The notes under the pieces were generated by a model. That model ran no database searches and was not told the origin of the DNA. It saw only the letters and a program-made list of their open reading frames with translations. Below, piece after piece: positions 52,983-61,989 of a stretch of 64,000 nucleotides of DNA. The first letter of the stretch is position 1, and each line of letters begins with the position of its first letter. Origin of the DNA: Thraustochytrium sp. TN22 (lineage: Eukaryota > Sar > Bigyra > Thraustochytrida > Thraustochytriidae); assembly GCA_013306675.1 (NCBI GenBank), contig JABLUY010000052.1, forward strand, positions 1 to 64,000, read 5' to 3'. Both the position numbers and the translations under genes were made by a program.

Positions 52983-53131
52983 CGTAGCGAAAGACTCGGA
53001 AGGAATGGCCTTGACGCCCGTGGCCAAGCGACACACGTGTGACAAACACATGATCACTCCTCCTGGTTTCCCAGGTTAGGCCTAGGCCTAGGAGGAATCA
53101 TTCACAAATAAAGGCACATGTTGACATAAGT
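52983..53131. terminator. Convergent 3' gap with AATAAA and a 14-bp palindrome
   Basis: 149 bp between the stops of the LRR receptor and the Esf2-like gene. A perfect palindrome, TAGGCCTAGGCCTA, lies at 53077-53090. A canonical AATAAA at 53107-53112 (+) could serve the LRR receptor transcript. Function is inferred from position only. Confidence 0.45.
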
Positions 53132-54130
53132 TCACGTAAAGATCTGATCCAGAAAAGAGTCGGCAGCGGGCTTGCCGCCTGCAGCTGCGGCCTTGCGACG
53201 CTTCTCCGCGCGGTACTCGTCGCGGGAGTCGAGCTGTTTAAAGGCACGGCGCCGCTCGCGGTCCGAAGTAGCCGCGCCCTTGTCCTCGCCATCGCCGTTC
53301 TTTTTGTGCTTGATCGCCGTCTGAATGCGATGCTCCTGCGCCGCCTTCTCCAGGTACCGCTCGTTCTCGCGCTTGGCCTGGGAGATCTCCGCGCGCAGTC
53401 GGGCGCTGCGGGACCGGCGCTCGTACACCTGCTTCTCTTTGAGGTGCGTCCACTTGAAGCCGGACAGGTACTTGAGCGACCAGAGCGCATCGTAGTGAAA
53501 GTTGCGCCGCTTGCCGCCCACCGGCTTGCCGTTCAGGACCAGCGCCGCGAGCTTGGCGGCCTTGCGATCCTCAAACTCTACCCAGCCCTCTTTGTACTTC
53601 AACTTATCCCGCCCACCGCCTCGCGCGCGCCGATTGCGCGCCGCCGGATCCTCCGGCTCCAAGTACAGCCGCTTCACCTTGCCCACCTTTTCCAGGAGGA
53701 ACTTGACCTTGACAGGCTTCATGAACGCCGGCGGGTGCGCGAGGTACACCACGCCTGGGCGCGGCTTCTTCTTGTCCGCGACGGAATTTACGCCTGCGGC
53801 GGCCAGGTCTTCGTCGTCTTCGTCGTCTTCCTCCTCGTCTTCCTCCTCGTCTTCGTCATCTTCGTCGTCTTTCTCGGCCTTCTCGTCCTCCTCTTCCTCC
53901 TCCTCCTCCTCCTCGTCGTCCTCCAGCTCGTCCTTGTCCTCTGACAGCTGGACGTCCTCCTCCTGGTCCTCCTGGTCTTTTCCGGACAGCTGGTCGCCCT
54001 CCTCCGCCTCCCGCCGCGCGGGCTTGAGCTCGTTCGCCTTCCGGCCAGCCTTGGTTTGCGAGCGGGCGCTGCGAGGCGCGGCGGCCTTCTCCGCCCGCGC
54101 CGCTGCGCTCTCCCGCGCGCGCTTCGCCAT
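53132..54130 (-). CDS. ESF2: Esf2/ABT1-family nucleolar RNA-binding protein
   Basis: Esf2 (yeast) and ABT1 (animals) act in the nucleolus in early 18S rRNA processing as part of the small-subunit processome. From the Met at 54130 the protein has 332 residues. The N-terminal half is basic, then very acidic (long Asp/Glu runs). It is followed by the family RRM: GVVYLAHPPAFMKPVKVKFL, VKRLYLEPED, a glycine-rich RGGGRDKLKYKEGWVEF and LNGKPVGGKRRNFHYDALW. Then come KYLSGFKWTHLKEK and a long helical C-terminus, ISQAKRENERYLEKA. These blocks match Esf2 closely. An upstream in-frame ATG at 54355 adds 75 residues of Gly/Arg-rich sequence unlike the family, so I prefer 54130. The gene converges with the LRR receptor and is divergent from pyruvate kinase. 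Confidence 0.93.
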   Translation of the reverse strand: MAKRARESAAARAEKAAAPRSARSQTKAGRKANELKPARREAEEGDQLSGKDQEDQEEDVQLSEDKDELEDDEEEEEEEEEDEKAEKDDEDDEDEEEDEEEDDEDDEDLAAAGVNSVADKKKPRPGVVYLAHPPAFMKPVKVKFLLEKVGKVKRLYLEPEDPAARNRRARGGGRDKLKYKEGWVEFEDRKAAKLAALVLNGKPVGGKRRNFHYDALWSLKYLSGFKWTHLKEKQVYERRSRSARLRAEISQAKRENERYLEKAAQEHRIQTAIKHKKNGDGEDKGAATSDRERRRAFKQLDSRDEYRAEKRRKAAAAGGKPAADSFLDQIFT

Positions 54131-54922
54131 CGCTCCTGCGCCTAGCCAGCCAGCACTTGCGGTTCTTGCTCGCCCCCTGCGCCACCGACCACCGCTCTCT
54201 CCTCTCCTCCCATCCCGCCCATCCCGCCCATCCCGCCCCATCCCTGAGATGTCCTCGTTCCCACGTTCCTGTCTAAATGCACACCTAAGATGAGAGTGAC
54301 CCGGCAAGTGAGTCATGCCATGATGTCTCTTGCTGCCAGTGATGGTGACTGACATGAATGAGAGGCTGCACTGGCAGTGCCAGTGGTGGGCGGTCGACCG
54401 GGCGACTCGAAGCCAAAGGTAAAGTCTCTTTCAGAAACTGGCAGCCTCTGCAGAGGCCCGCCCGCCAAAGCCTTCGTCGTGGTCGGCGGGTTACCGGGCG
54501 GCGGCGCGCGCGGGCGCAGCCCGAGCCCTCCGCGGAGGGGCGTCGTCGGCGGCGCCAGGCGCTGACGTGCCACCGATTAGTGGGACGCAGCCGACAAAGG
54601 TCCGTCGGAGGCCAGGGCGCCCGACGGCAAACCGCGGCGCCCGAACAAGGCCCGCGCGCCGTGCACCAGCCTGGCCAGGCTGCTCGGCCGGAGGAGACGA
54701 CGCCGCTGCCGTGGCAGCTCACGCCGTCACGGGCTTGAGGTCGTGGAGGTGGTGCTCCTGCTTGGCTGGATGGCCGCTGGGAGCTGGGCTTAGCCGTGGT
54801 CGGCGGCACGAATGATGATGCGATCACCGAGTCATCATCGTCCATAACCGGACCGTCGCAGCGACTCGCAGGTGTCCCATCATCAGCCAGGCAGCCCAGC
54901 TGCGATGAGTTGGGAGAAGGTA

Positions 54923-54948
54923 GGTCGTCGTCGTCGTCGTCGTCGTCA
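54923..54948. repeat. (TCG)n trinucleotide run
   Basis: About eight TCG units in the non-coding interval between the Esf2-like and pyruvate kinase genes. Confidence 0.85.
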
Positions 54949-55642
54949 TCACAAGACGAGCATGGCGGGCCAGCCTGAGTGCAGCGGCGTCACCGTCTCA
55001 CCGTCACGATTGGGTGGGTTCCTGATTCCGTCGAGTCGTCGCGAAGGCGACGTGGAGCCAACCTTCTGACTCATCATAGTAGTTGCATCGGCGGCCAGCG
55101 TGCCCAAGTCAGCACCGGCTGGTCCAGTCCGGACTTGCGCGCGCGCGCACAAGTGGAGAACCGCGGGTCCGCGGCCTTGCGGCGCCTTGCGGCGCCTTAC
55201 GCGCGAGTGTCGCAAACAGCGATTCCCCGGGATACACGATCTTCCACGCCTCATACGCCCTTGGGCCTCGACCTGGAGGCGGCCGCCATCGCGGCGCGCG
55301 CCCGTGCCGACCGCGCAGCTCGCCCGCACGTTCTCGCCGGTCGCCTGGCCACCGGCCAGCGCGCGGAGCGCTGGCCGCCGGCGAGGCCGGCGAGGCCGGC
55401 GGGCCCCGGCGGGGCGTCAGCGGCGCCGGCGCGGCGACGGGGCGGGCCTGGTGCCGGTGAGTCGCCGCCAAGGCACAAAAGGCCGGCACAACCGCGCTCT
55501 CCTCGCGCGCGTTTGGCCTCCGCGCCGCCCGCCCGCCCGCCCGCGTGCGTGCGTGCATGCATGCGATCGTGCGTGCCTGTCCGTGCCCGGCCTGCCCAGC
55601 CGCCACCGGCGGGCGGCGCCGACTTTGACTTCGGATGTGGGT

Positions 55643-55732
55643 TTGCTTTCGAATTTGGGTTTGAGCTTGGGTTTGAATTTGAATTCGAATTTGAATTTGA
55701 ATTTGAATTGGACTTTGAATTCGACGTCGCTC
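55643..55732. repeat. (TTTGAA)n hexanucleotide region
   Basis: An AT-rich degenerate hexamer (TTTGAA with TTCGAA and TTTGGG variants) in an otherwise GC-rich upstream region of pyruvate kinase. On the plus strand it would read as Phe-Glu dipeptides, but no real gene uses it here. Confidence 0.85.
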
Positions 55733-56135
55733 CAACTGCCAGCAAGCAGGATCAGGCCGGCGCCAGCGAGCGCTGGTCTGGCCAGCCAGCCAGCCAGGTC
55801 AGCGGCAGCGCAGCCGGCTCCGGGGAGCGCCGCGTCGCAGGACTGTCTTGTGTCCTTGTGTCCATCGACGGCCCATTGACGCTCGCCGAGCGAATCCTCC
55901 CCGCGGCGCGCCGACTCGACCCGGAGCTGAGCGGGTCGAGTCGGGTCGGGTCGAGTCAAGCCGGGGTGCCCCGGCGGCGACGCGAGGCGAGCAAACCCGA
56001 ATCCTCGGCGCGACGCAGACGCAGCAGAGCTAGACGAGGCGCAGCGCGCAGGCAGGTAGGTGGCGCGGCGGCGGGGGGGGCGGCGCGGCGCGACGCGGCG
56101 CGACGCGACACGGCGAGGCGCGGCACCGCACGGCG

Positions 56136-56170
56136 CGGCACGGCACGGCACGGCACGGCACGGCACGGCA
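56136..56170. repeat. (CGGCA)n pentanucleotide run
   Basis: Seven exact CGGCA units ending 63 bp before the pyruvate kinase start codon, probably transcribed in the 5' leader. Confidence 0.9.
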
Positions 56171-56233
56171 CGCGGCGACTGACCCGGCGAGCGAGCAGCA
56201 GAAGGCAGGGAGGGAAGCAAGCAGACAGGCAAG

Positions 56234-57814
56234 ATGATGGGGGCGGACGCGTCCAACACGCTGCGCAACAGCGGCATCACGCTGGACAAGATCCTGACGC
56301 CGGCGGAGGGCGAGCGGCGCACGAAGATCGTGTGCACCATCGGCCCGGCGAGCTGGAGCAAGGAGATGCTGGTGCAGATGATCGACGCCGGCATGAACGT
56401 GTGCCGGCTGAACTTCTCGCACGGCGACCACGCCACGCACGCCAACACGCTGGCCAACATTCGCGCCGCGGCGGCGGAGCGGCCGGACCGCCAGGTGGCC
56501 GTCCTGCTGGACACCAAGGGCCCGGAGGTGCGCACCGGCTTCCTCGAGAACGGCGATTCGGTGATGCTGGAGAAGGGCTCGCACGTGGAGATCACCACGG
56601 ACTACGAGTTCAAGGGCAACGCCAAGAAGTTTGCGTGCTCGTACAAGGGTCTCTGCAAGTCCGTGCAGGTTGGCGGCACCATCCTGGCGGCCGACGGCTC
56701 CCTCACCATGAAGGTTGTGGAGATCAAGGATGACTCCATCATCGTCGAGATGCTCAACTCGGGCAAGCTGTCGGAGCGCAAGAACATGAACCTGCCCGGC
56801 GTCGAGGTGGACCTGCCCACCATCGGCGAGAAGGATGAGCGCGACCTGGTCGACTTTGGTGTTGTGCACAACGTCGACTTCATCGCTGCCTCCTTCGTGC
56901 AGCGCGCTGCCGACGTGCACAAGGTGCGCGAGGTGCTCGGCGCCCGCGGCCGCCACATCAAGATCATCAGTAAGATCGAGAACGAGGCCGGCCTGCACAA
57001 CTTCCAGGAGATCCTCGAGGCCTCGGACGGCATCATGGTGGCTCGCGGCGACCTCGGCATGGAGATCCGCTCCCAGGCCGTCTTCCTCGCACAGAAGTAC
57101 ATGATCCGCCGCTGCAACGTCGTCGGCAAGCCCGTCATTACGGCCACGCAGATGCTCGAGTCCATGATCAACGCGCCGCGCCCTACGCGCGCCGAGTGCA
57201 CGGACGTCGCCAACGCCGTCATTGATGGCTCCGACGCCGTCATGCTCAGCGGCGAGTCTGCCGGCGGCGCCTACCCGCTCGAGGCCGTCACCATCATGGC
57301 CTCCATCTGCCGTGAGGCGGAGTCCGCCATCAACCACCCCAAGCTGTACAATGCCACGCGCACCACCGTCAACATTATGCGCAACGGTGCCCCGCTCGAC
57401 ACCCCGGAGGCTGTCGCCAGCTCCGCCGTCAAGACCGCCGTCGACATGGACGCCAAGGTCATCGTCGTGCTCACCGAGACCGGCACCACGGCGCGCCTCG
57501 TGGCCAAGTACCGCCCGGTCGTGCCCATTCTCGTGCTCACCGCCGACCCGGAGGCCGCCCGCCAGTCTGAGGGCCTTCTGCGCGGCGTGCGCGCCCGCGT
57601 CATGGGCTCCATGATCGGCACGCACTCCATCCTCCTCCGCGCCGCTGAGATCGCCGCGGAGCTCGGCTGGCTTCAGCCCGGCGAGCAGATCGTCGCCGTG
57701 CATGGCATGCGCGACGCCGTCTCGGGCCAGTCCAACATGATCAAGGTTCTCACCTACGAGAAGCAGCAGGACGGCGTCGAGGACGACGAGGACCTCAAGG
57801 ACCTCGTGGAGTAA
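56234..57814 (+). CDS. PYK: Pyruvate kinase
   Basis: Converts phosphoenolpyruvate and ADP to pyruvate and ATP, the last step of glycolysis. The 526-residue length is normal for the cytosolic eukaryotic enzyme. Substrate-site motifs are present: RRTKIVCTIGPAS, CRLNFSHGDH, DTKGPEVRTG, IISKIENEAG with catalytic Lys247, MVARGDLGMEI, and ITATQMLESMI. The Glu in GPEVRTG is the residue found in K+-dependent pyruvate kinases (Lys in independent ones), so K+ dependence is expected. The C-terminal loop TETGTTARLVAKYRP corresponds to the effector-phosphate-binding region. Whether fructose 1,6-bisphosphate regulates it cannot be read from sequence alone. The tail is acidic (EDDEDLKDLVE). No targeting peptide is evident, so it is probably cytosolic. 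The first of two adjacent ATGs is used. Confidence 0.98.
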   Translation: MMGADASNTLRNSGITLDKILTPAEGERRTKIVCTIGPASWSKEMLVQMIDAGMNVCRLNFSHGDHATHANTLANIRAAAAERPDRQVAVLLDTKGPEVRTGFLENGDSVMLEKGSHVEITTDYEFKGNAKKFACSYKGLCKSVQVGGTILAADGSLTMKVVEIKDDSIIVEMLNSGKLSERKNMNLPGVEVDLPTIGEKDERDLVDFGVVHNVDFIAASFVQRAADVHKVREVLGARGRHIKIISKIENEAGLHNFQEILEASDGIMVARGDLGMEIRSQAVFLAQKYMIRRCNVVGKPVITATQMLESMINAPRPTRAECTDVANAVIDGSDAVMLSGESAGGAYPLEAVTIMASICREAESAINHPKLYNATRTTVNIMRNGAPLDTPEAVASSAVKTAVDMDAKVIVVLTETGTTARLVAKYRPVVPILVLTADPEAARQSEGLLRGVRARVMGSMIGTHSILLRAAEIAAELGWLQPGEQIVAVHGMRDAVSGQSNMIKVLTYEKQQDGVEDDEDLKDLVE

Positions 57815-57890
57815 AAATACTTGGGCCTTCGTTTATGTTGATAATGACGATAATTTGCCATTTGCACTTTGCCATTGCACCATGGATGTT

Positions 57891-57932
57891 TCGTGAGATC
57901 CGTGTCGTGAGATCCGTGTCGTGAGATCCGCG
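57891..57932. repeat. 14-bp tandem repeat, three copies
   Basis: TCGTGAGATCCGTG occurs three times head to tail (the last copy ends CG instead of TG). It lies in the 200-bp convergent gap between pyruvate kinase and the lipase-like gene, so it is probably in one or both 3' UTRs. Confidence 0.9.
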
Positions 57933-58014
57933 TCGAGATCGACGAAATTTGCAGAAATTATTGGCCAGACAGACTGCCGAGATCGAGATTGCCCGGACGT
58001 TATTACCGCTCCCT

Positions 58015-59115
58015 TCACGGCTCGTCTGAGCACTCCGGCACGCGCTCCATCTCGTCCAAAAAGCGCTGGTAGTTGGCGAACCGATGCGCCTTGTCAAAGC
58101 AAACGCGGCAGCAGAGACTCATGTCGCCGTTCGGTTCTTCCTCCTCCTTTCCCTCCGACTCTTCCTCCTGCAGCTGCTGCTGTTGCAGCGACATCAGGCG
58201 GCGCGCTGAAGCCGTCGCCTCTCGCTCAGCCAGAATTGACTTGCAGCATCGGCACAAGAGCGGTTCGAGAGTGTCTCGAAACAGGCAGAGCCGACCCACC
58301 TCGGTGCGCTCAGTCGACGTGTACACTGGGTCGTATGGGTTCACGAGGACAGCGGCTGCGGCCGAGGCGTTCACCGTCGGAAAGCCATCACGCTGCGCAA
58401 CCTCGCGTACGCCGGCCGCCGCAAAGGCGATGGCGCAGAAGCGCGCGTCCTGCACCTCCTTGCTTGCCTCGCCGGACCGGAAGTCCAGGGCCATGAGCTG
58501 CGCCAGAGAGGCACCCAAGCTGTGACCGGTGAAGGCGACGTCGAGCTCCGGCCCGCCGCTTCGCTCGCCGCTCTGACCGTGGCCAGAGCGCGCGGCTTCC
58601 AGCGCGCCGTGCACAAAGTCACGCGCGCGCGCCACGTAGTCCAGCGTCTCGTCGGCAAACCCCTTGCACTTGTCCGGCAGCGGCTTGTCCGGCGTGAAGA
58701 GCAGCACATCCGCGCACTCGTCCGTGGTGGACGTCGTGCCTCGAAAGACCACCAGCACGCGCGCGTCCGGCCCGCGGTACGCGAGCGCATTCACTCCCTC
58801 CTCTGGCAGCTCGTGCGCCACGAGCGCGAAGCCCTGACCCACGTCCGCCTCCACGTCGCCGTCATACGACGCCTTGGCCGCTGCCGCTAGCGGCCGCAGC
58901 GCCTCGCGCAGCTCGTCCACGTCCGCCTCCCCGCTCGCCAGCAGGGCGCTTACCTCGGCCCACGGCCTCGAGCTTGGGCCAGGCCCTGTCGCGCTCGCCT
59001 TGGGCGGCCTCCACGACCTGGCGAGCGTCGGCGTCAACGTCGTCGTCCACAGCACCAGCAGCACGAGCACCAGCACCGGCGGCGACGGCGACGCCAGCGC
59101 ACGCGGGACGGCCAT
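58015..59115 (-). CDS. Secreted class 3 lipase-like protein
   Basis: Predicted alpha/beta-hydrolase of the fungal lipase (class 3) type, acting on acylglycerol or related esters outside the cell or in the secretory system. It has 366 residues with an N-terminal hydrophobic signal segment ([19 protein letters not shown]). The oxyanion-side motif [10 protein letters not shown] is followed by the nucleophile elbow [10 protein letters not shown] with Ser199. The expected acid is Asp262 in NPYDPVY and the expected base is His344 in [11 protein letters not shown], giving a complete Ser-Asp-His triad in the right order. A Glu-rich low-complexity loop lies before the His. Paired cysteines (LCRCCK, LCCRVC) also support a secreted form. 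The ATG at 59115 is the first Met and opens the signal peptide. It is divergent from PPWD1 with 191 bp between start codons. The substrate is not predictable. Confidence 0.86.
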   Translation of the reverse strand: MAVPRALASPSPPVLVLVLLVLWTTTLTPTLARSWRPPKASATGPGPSSRPWAEVSALLASGEADVDELREALRPLAAAAKASYDGDVEADVGQGFALVAHELPEEGVNALAYRGPDARVLVVFRGTTSTTDECADVLLFTPDKPLPDKCKGFADETLDYVARARDFVHGALEAARSGHGQSGERSGGPELDVAFTGHSLGASLAQLMALDFRSGEASKEVQDARFCAIAFAAAGVREVAQRDGFPTVNASAAAAVLVNPYDPVYTSTERTEVGRLCLFRDTLEPLLCRCCKSILAEREATASARRLMSLQQQQLQEEESEGKEEEEPNGDMSLCCRVCFDKAHRFANYQRFLDEMERVPECSDEP

Positions 59116-59306
59116 GGGGCCCTCTGCGCAGGCCTGGCCGACGGCTCCGGCGTGGCGCCGGCGTCGGCGTGCTCGCTAGCGCGTCTGCTTCCGCTCCGCG
59201 CCCGGCTCGGAGTCGAGCCGTGGCGTGCCACGATGGCTGCGCCAGAACAGCTTCGCTCTGCCTGCCGGGCCCTGCCGGCCTGCCTCTGCGGCGCGTCACG
59301 GCGGCC
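59116..59306. promoter_or_regulatory. Short divergent promoter, lipase-like / PPWD1
   Basis: Only 191 bp separate the two start codons, so both transcripts must begin within or very near this interval unless a leader overlaps the other gene. No core element could be assigned. An open frame from a TTG at 58974 crosses it but is not a plausible start. Confidence 0.55.
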
Positions 59307-59469
59307 ATGAGCGCCAGCAGCGACGAGGACGAGGACGAGGGCCCGCGGCCGCTGCCCGCCGCTCCCGCCGCTCCCGCCGCTGCCGCCGCTGCCGCCGCTG
59401 CCGCCGCTGCCGCCGCTGCCGCGGCTGCTGCGCCGAGGGCGCCGCCAGCGGCTGCGGTGGCCACCGCCA

Positions 59470-59504
<35 letters not shown>

Positions 59505-61469
59505 AAGGACGAGCATGGCGCTGCTCAAGGTGGTGCCGCTGAAGTGACGGCGGCGGCGAAGCGGACCCGCGCCGCGCCGCCCGGTGATACGACCAGGCGC
59601 AAGCGACGGCGCGACGAGCAGCAGGAGGAGCTGCACGCAGAGCGGCTGCCCAGCGCCGAGCTCTACGAGCGGTCCTTCATGCACAGGTCCGTGGTGACGC
59701 ATACCGCCGTGTCCACGGCGTGCGGCTTCATCATGACGGGCAGCGACGACGGCCAGGTGCGGTTCTGGAAGATCATGCCGCGCAAGGTGGAGTTCGTCAA
59801 GTCGTACCAGGCGCACGCCGCGCGGCTCACGGCGCTTTGCGCGAGCGCCGACGAGCGCTTGCTGTGCAGCGCTGGCGACGACTGTAAGCTCAAGGTCTTC
59901 GACATCGCTGGCTTCGACATGATCAACATTTTGGCTCTCGACTTTTCACCGGGCCAGGTTACGTGGCTGCGCAGCCACCCGGCGGCCGCCGGCACGAGCC
60001 GCCAGCTGCTGGCCGTGGCGGCCGCGGACGACGGCATTGTCCGTGTCTTCGACCACGAGGCCACCGAGGACCCGGCGGTGCCGCTCGCCTCGGTGAAGAT
60101 GCACCGCGCCCCGGTTACGTGCTTGACCTACGTGCCGGAGCACCACTGCGTCGTGAGTGCGGACCGCAAGGGCTTCATCGAGTACTGGACAAACGGCGCG
60201 GATGGCGACGTGAGTCGCTTTGCTGCGCCAGAGCGCGGAAGCGGGCCTGGCACCGTTCGCTTCGCGCGCAAGTTGGAGACGGACCTTTTCGAGCTCAACA
60301 AGCGCAAGACGCACGCCATTGGGCTCAGCGCGAGTCGCGACGGCAGGTCTCTCGCGATCACTTGCTCTGACGGCGCTGAAGTACTCATCTTTCGCCTCGC
60401 CTCTGGTAAGCTCAAGCGGTCCCTCACGGTGTCCGCCCCTGTTGATGCGGCTGCCGCCCCTGGTCTCGGCATCGACGCTGTCGACCTGGGCCGCCGCCTA
60501 GCGGTGGAGCAAAAGTACCAAGAGGCCGTGTCGGCGGGCGAAGCGCCAGCCTCGGTGGCGATCTTCGACGAGTCCGGGCTCTTCGTGGTGGTGCCCACGC
60601 TCGAGGGCGTCAAGATCTTCGCGGCAGACTCGGGCGTCATGCTACGCACGCTCGGCCGCCTCGAGAGCTCCGAGCGCTTCGCCGCCCTCGCGCTCTATCA
60701 GGGCACGCCCTCGCGCGATTATCAGATGCAGCGCGCGTTGCACGGCGCCGACCGCACCGCCTTGGGCAACAACACCAGTGGCCAGAGCGGCGCCGCATTG
60801 GAGCCCATCCTGGTGTGCAGCGCCTTCCAGAAACAACGCTTTTATCTCTTCACGTCCCGCGAACCAGCATCCGAGGACGACGGCGCAGCTGGACGTGACG
60901 TCTTCAACGAGAAGCCCATGGACGCCACCAGCGCCGCTGCCGGCGGAGAGGCGCAGGCCGTGACCCAGGTCCTGGCGCGCTCCGCGACGCTGCACACCAC
61001 CATGGGCGACGTTGTCGTGGAGCTCTTTCCGGACGAGGCCCCGCTCACCGTGGAGAACTTCTCCACACATGCCAAACGCGGCTACTACGACGGCCTCACC
61101 TTCCACCGTGTCATCAAGGACTTTATGATTCAGGGCGGCGACCCCAAGGGTACGGGCACGGGCGGCGAGAGCATCTGGGGTGGCACTTTCGCGGACGAGA
61201 TCGACACCAAGCGCCTGCGGCACGACCGCCCGTTCACTCTCTCCATGGCCAACGGCGGCCCAGACACGAACGGCAGCCAGTTTTTCATCACCACGGTCGA
61301 GACGCCCTGGCTCGATGGCAAGCACACCGTTTTCGGCCGCGCCGTCAAGGGCACCGACGTCGTTCGGCAGATTGAGAGCGTCAAGGTCGATGCGGAGGAC
61401 AAACCTCTCATTCCGGTCAAAATTCTCTCCATCTCAGTCGCACTCGCGCCGCCTGATCATGGCAAGTAG
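59307..61469 (+). CDS. PPWD1: PPWD1-type WD40 / cyclophilin peptidyl-prolyl isomerase
   Basis: Nuclear, spliceosome-associated cyclophilin that catalyses proline cis/trans isomerisation. From the ATG at 59307 it has 720 residues. The N-terminus holds an Ala run (about 59355-59440) and an Asp/Glu run. The WD40 part then starts with the PPWD1 hallmark [24 protein letters not shown] and [14 protein letters not shown]. The C-terminal cyclophilin domain (about 556-718) has the active-site set Arg601, Phe606, Met607, Gln609, Phe660, Trp668 and His673, matching CypA Arg55, Phe60, Met61, Gln63, Phe113, Trp121 and His126. It is therefore predicted to be active and cyclosporin-sensitive. The frame continues upstream only to a TTG at 58974, so I chose the first ATG, which begins [13 protein letters not shown]. 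Confidence 0.96.
59466..59512 (+). repeat. (GACGAG)n run coding (Asp-Glu)n in PPWD1
   Basis: About seven six-base units read as alternating Asp-Glu in the disordered N-terminus of the PPWD1 protein, after an Ala run encoded by GCC/GCT. Confidence 0.85.
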
Positions 61470-61989
61470 AAACAAGAAATCCTTCAACTTCTGGCGAACG
61501 CCTCGCGAATTCATAGTCTGGGGCGCGGGCGGGGCGGACCCCTCCGCGCAGGGAGCTCCAGTACAGACCACCTGCGTGCGCAGGGCAAAAACACACGTGG
61601 TTCGACGAGGACCGCCTCTCACATGATATCACGCAGCAAATCATTGCCGCCCCAGGAAAGCTCACGCAAGGCTGTTGTCTATATCGCTGACGACGCCAGG
61701 CAGCGCCAACCGCAAAGAAGAGTTCCACTACGCGGGAGCTACTTCGCGAGACGCAGAGAAGGAGATCCATGTGGTGATGGAGAGCGCCGTCCTGGAACAC
61801 ACAACCCAAAGGCGGGGCCCTCAGGCTCTGCAGCTTCTAAGCTCGGTTCCCACCTCTGCGCCAACGTCTCCACGTGCGTGGAGAGCGCGCGAAGACCACT
61901 TTGCGGGACTCCTCCAACGCATCGACCGCTGACCTTCGGCCATCAGAAAGAGACTTCCCAACATGTACATTGGTGTACATACCATAGTG
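61470..61989. other. Convergent 3' gap, PPWD1 / aminotransferase
   Basis: 520 bp between two convergent stops, with lower GC. Open frames crossing it have no recognisable product. It presumably holds both 3' UTRs; no repeat or RNA gene was seen. Confidence 0.55.

Larger units (their letters stand above)
54131..56233. promoter_or_regulatory. Divergent upstream region, Esf2-like / pyruvate kinase genes
   Basis: 2.1 kb between two head-to-head housekeeping genes. It holds a TCG run (54923-54948), a TTTGAA-type hexamer region (55643-55732) and a CGGCA pentamer run (56136-56170), the last within 65 bp of the pyruvate kinase ATG and so probably in the 5' UTR. A 584-codon open frame from 54979 runs into the kinase gene in the wrong frame; its residues are repeat-derived and I do not call it. 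Confidence 0.55.

Noticed and set aside
54131-54355. 75-residue N-terminal extension of the Esf2-like protein
   Set aside because: Gly/Arg-rich sequence not found in the family. The Met at 54130 fits better.
54979-56733. Open frame of 584 codons upstream of and overlapping pyruvate kinase
   Set aside because: It reads through hexamer and pentamer repeats and then the pyruvate kinase gene in the wrong frame, with no recognisable domain.
58974-59306. Upstream extension of PPWD1 into the lipase-like gene
   Set aside because: It starts at TTG and overlaps a divergent coding region. The ATG at 59307 begins a natural acidic N-terminus.
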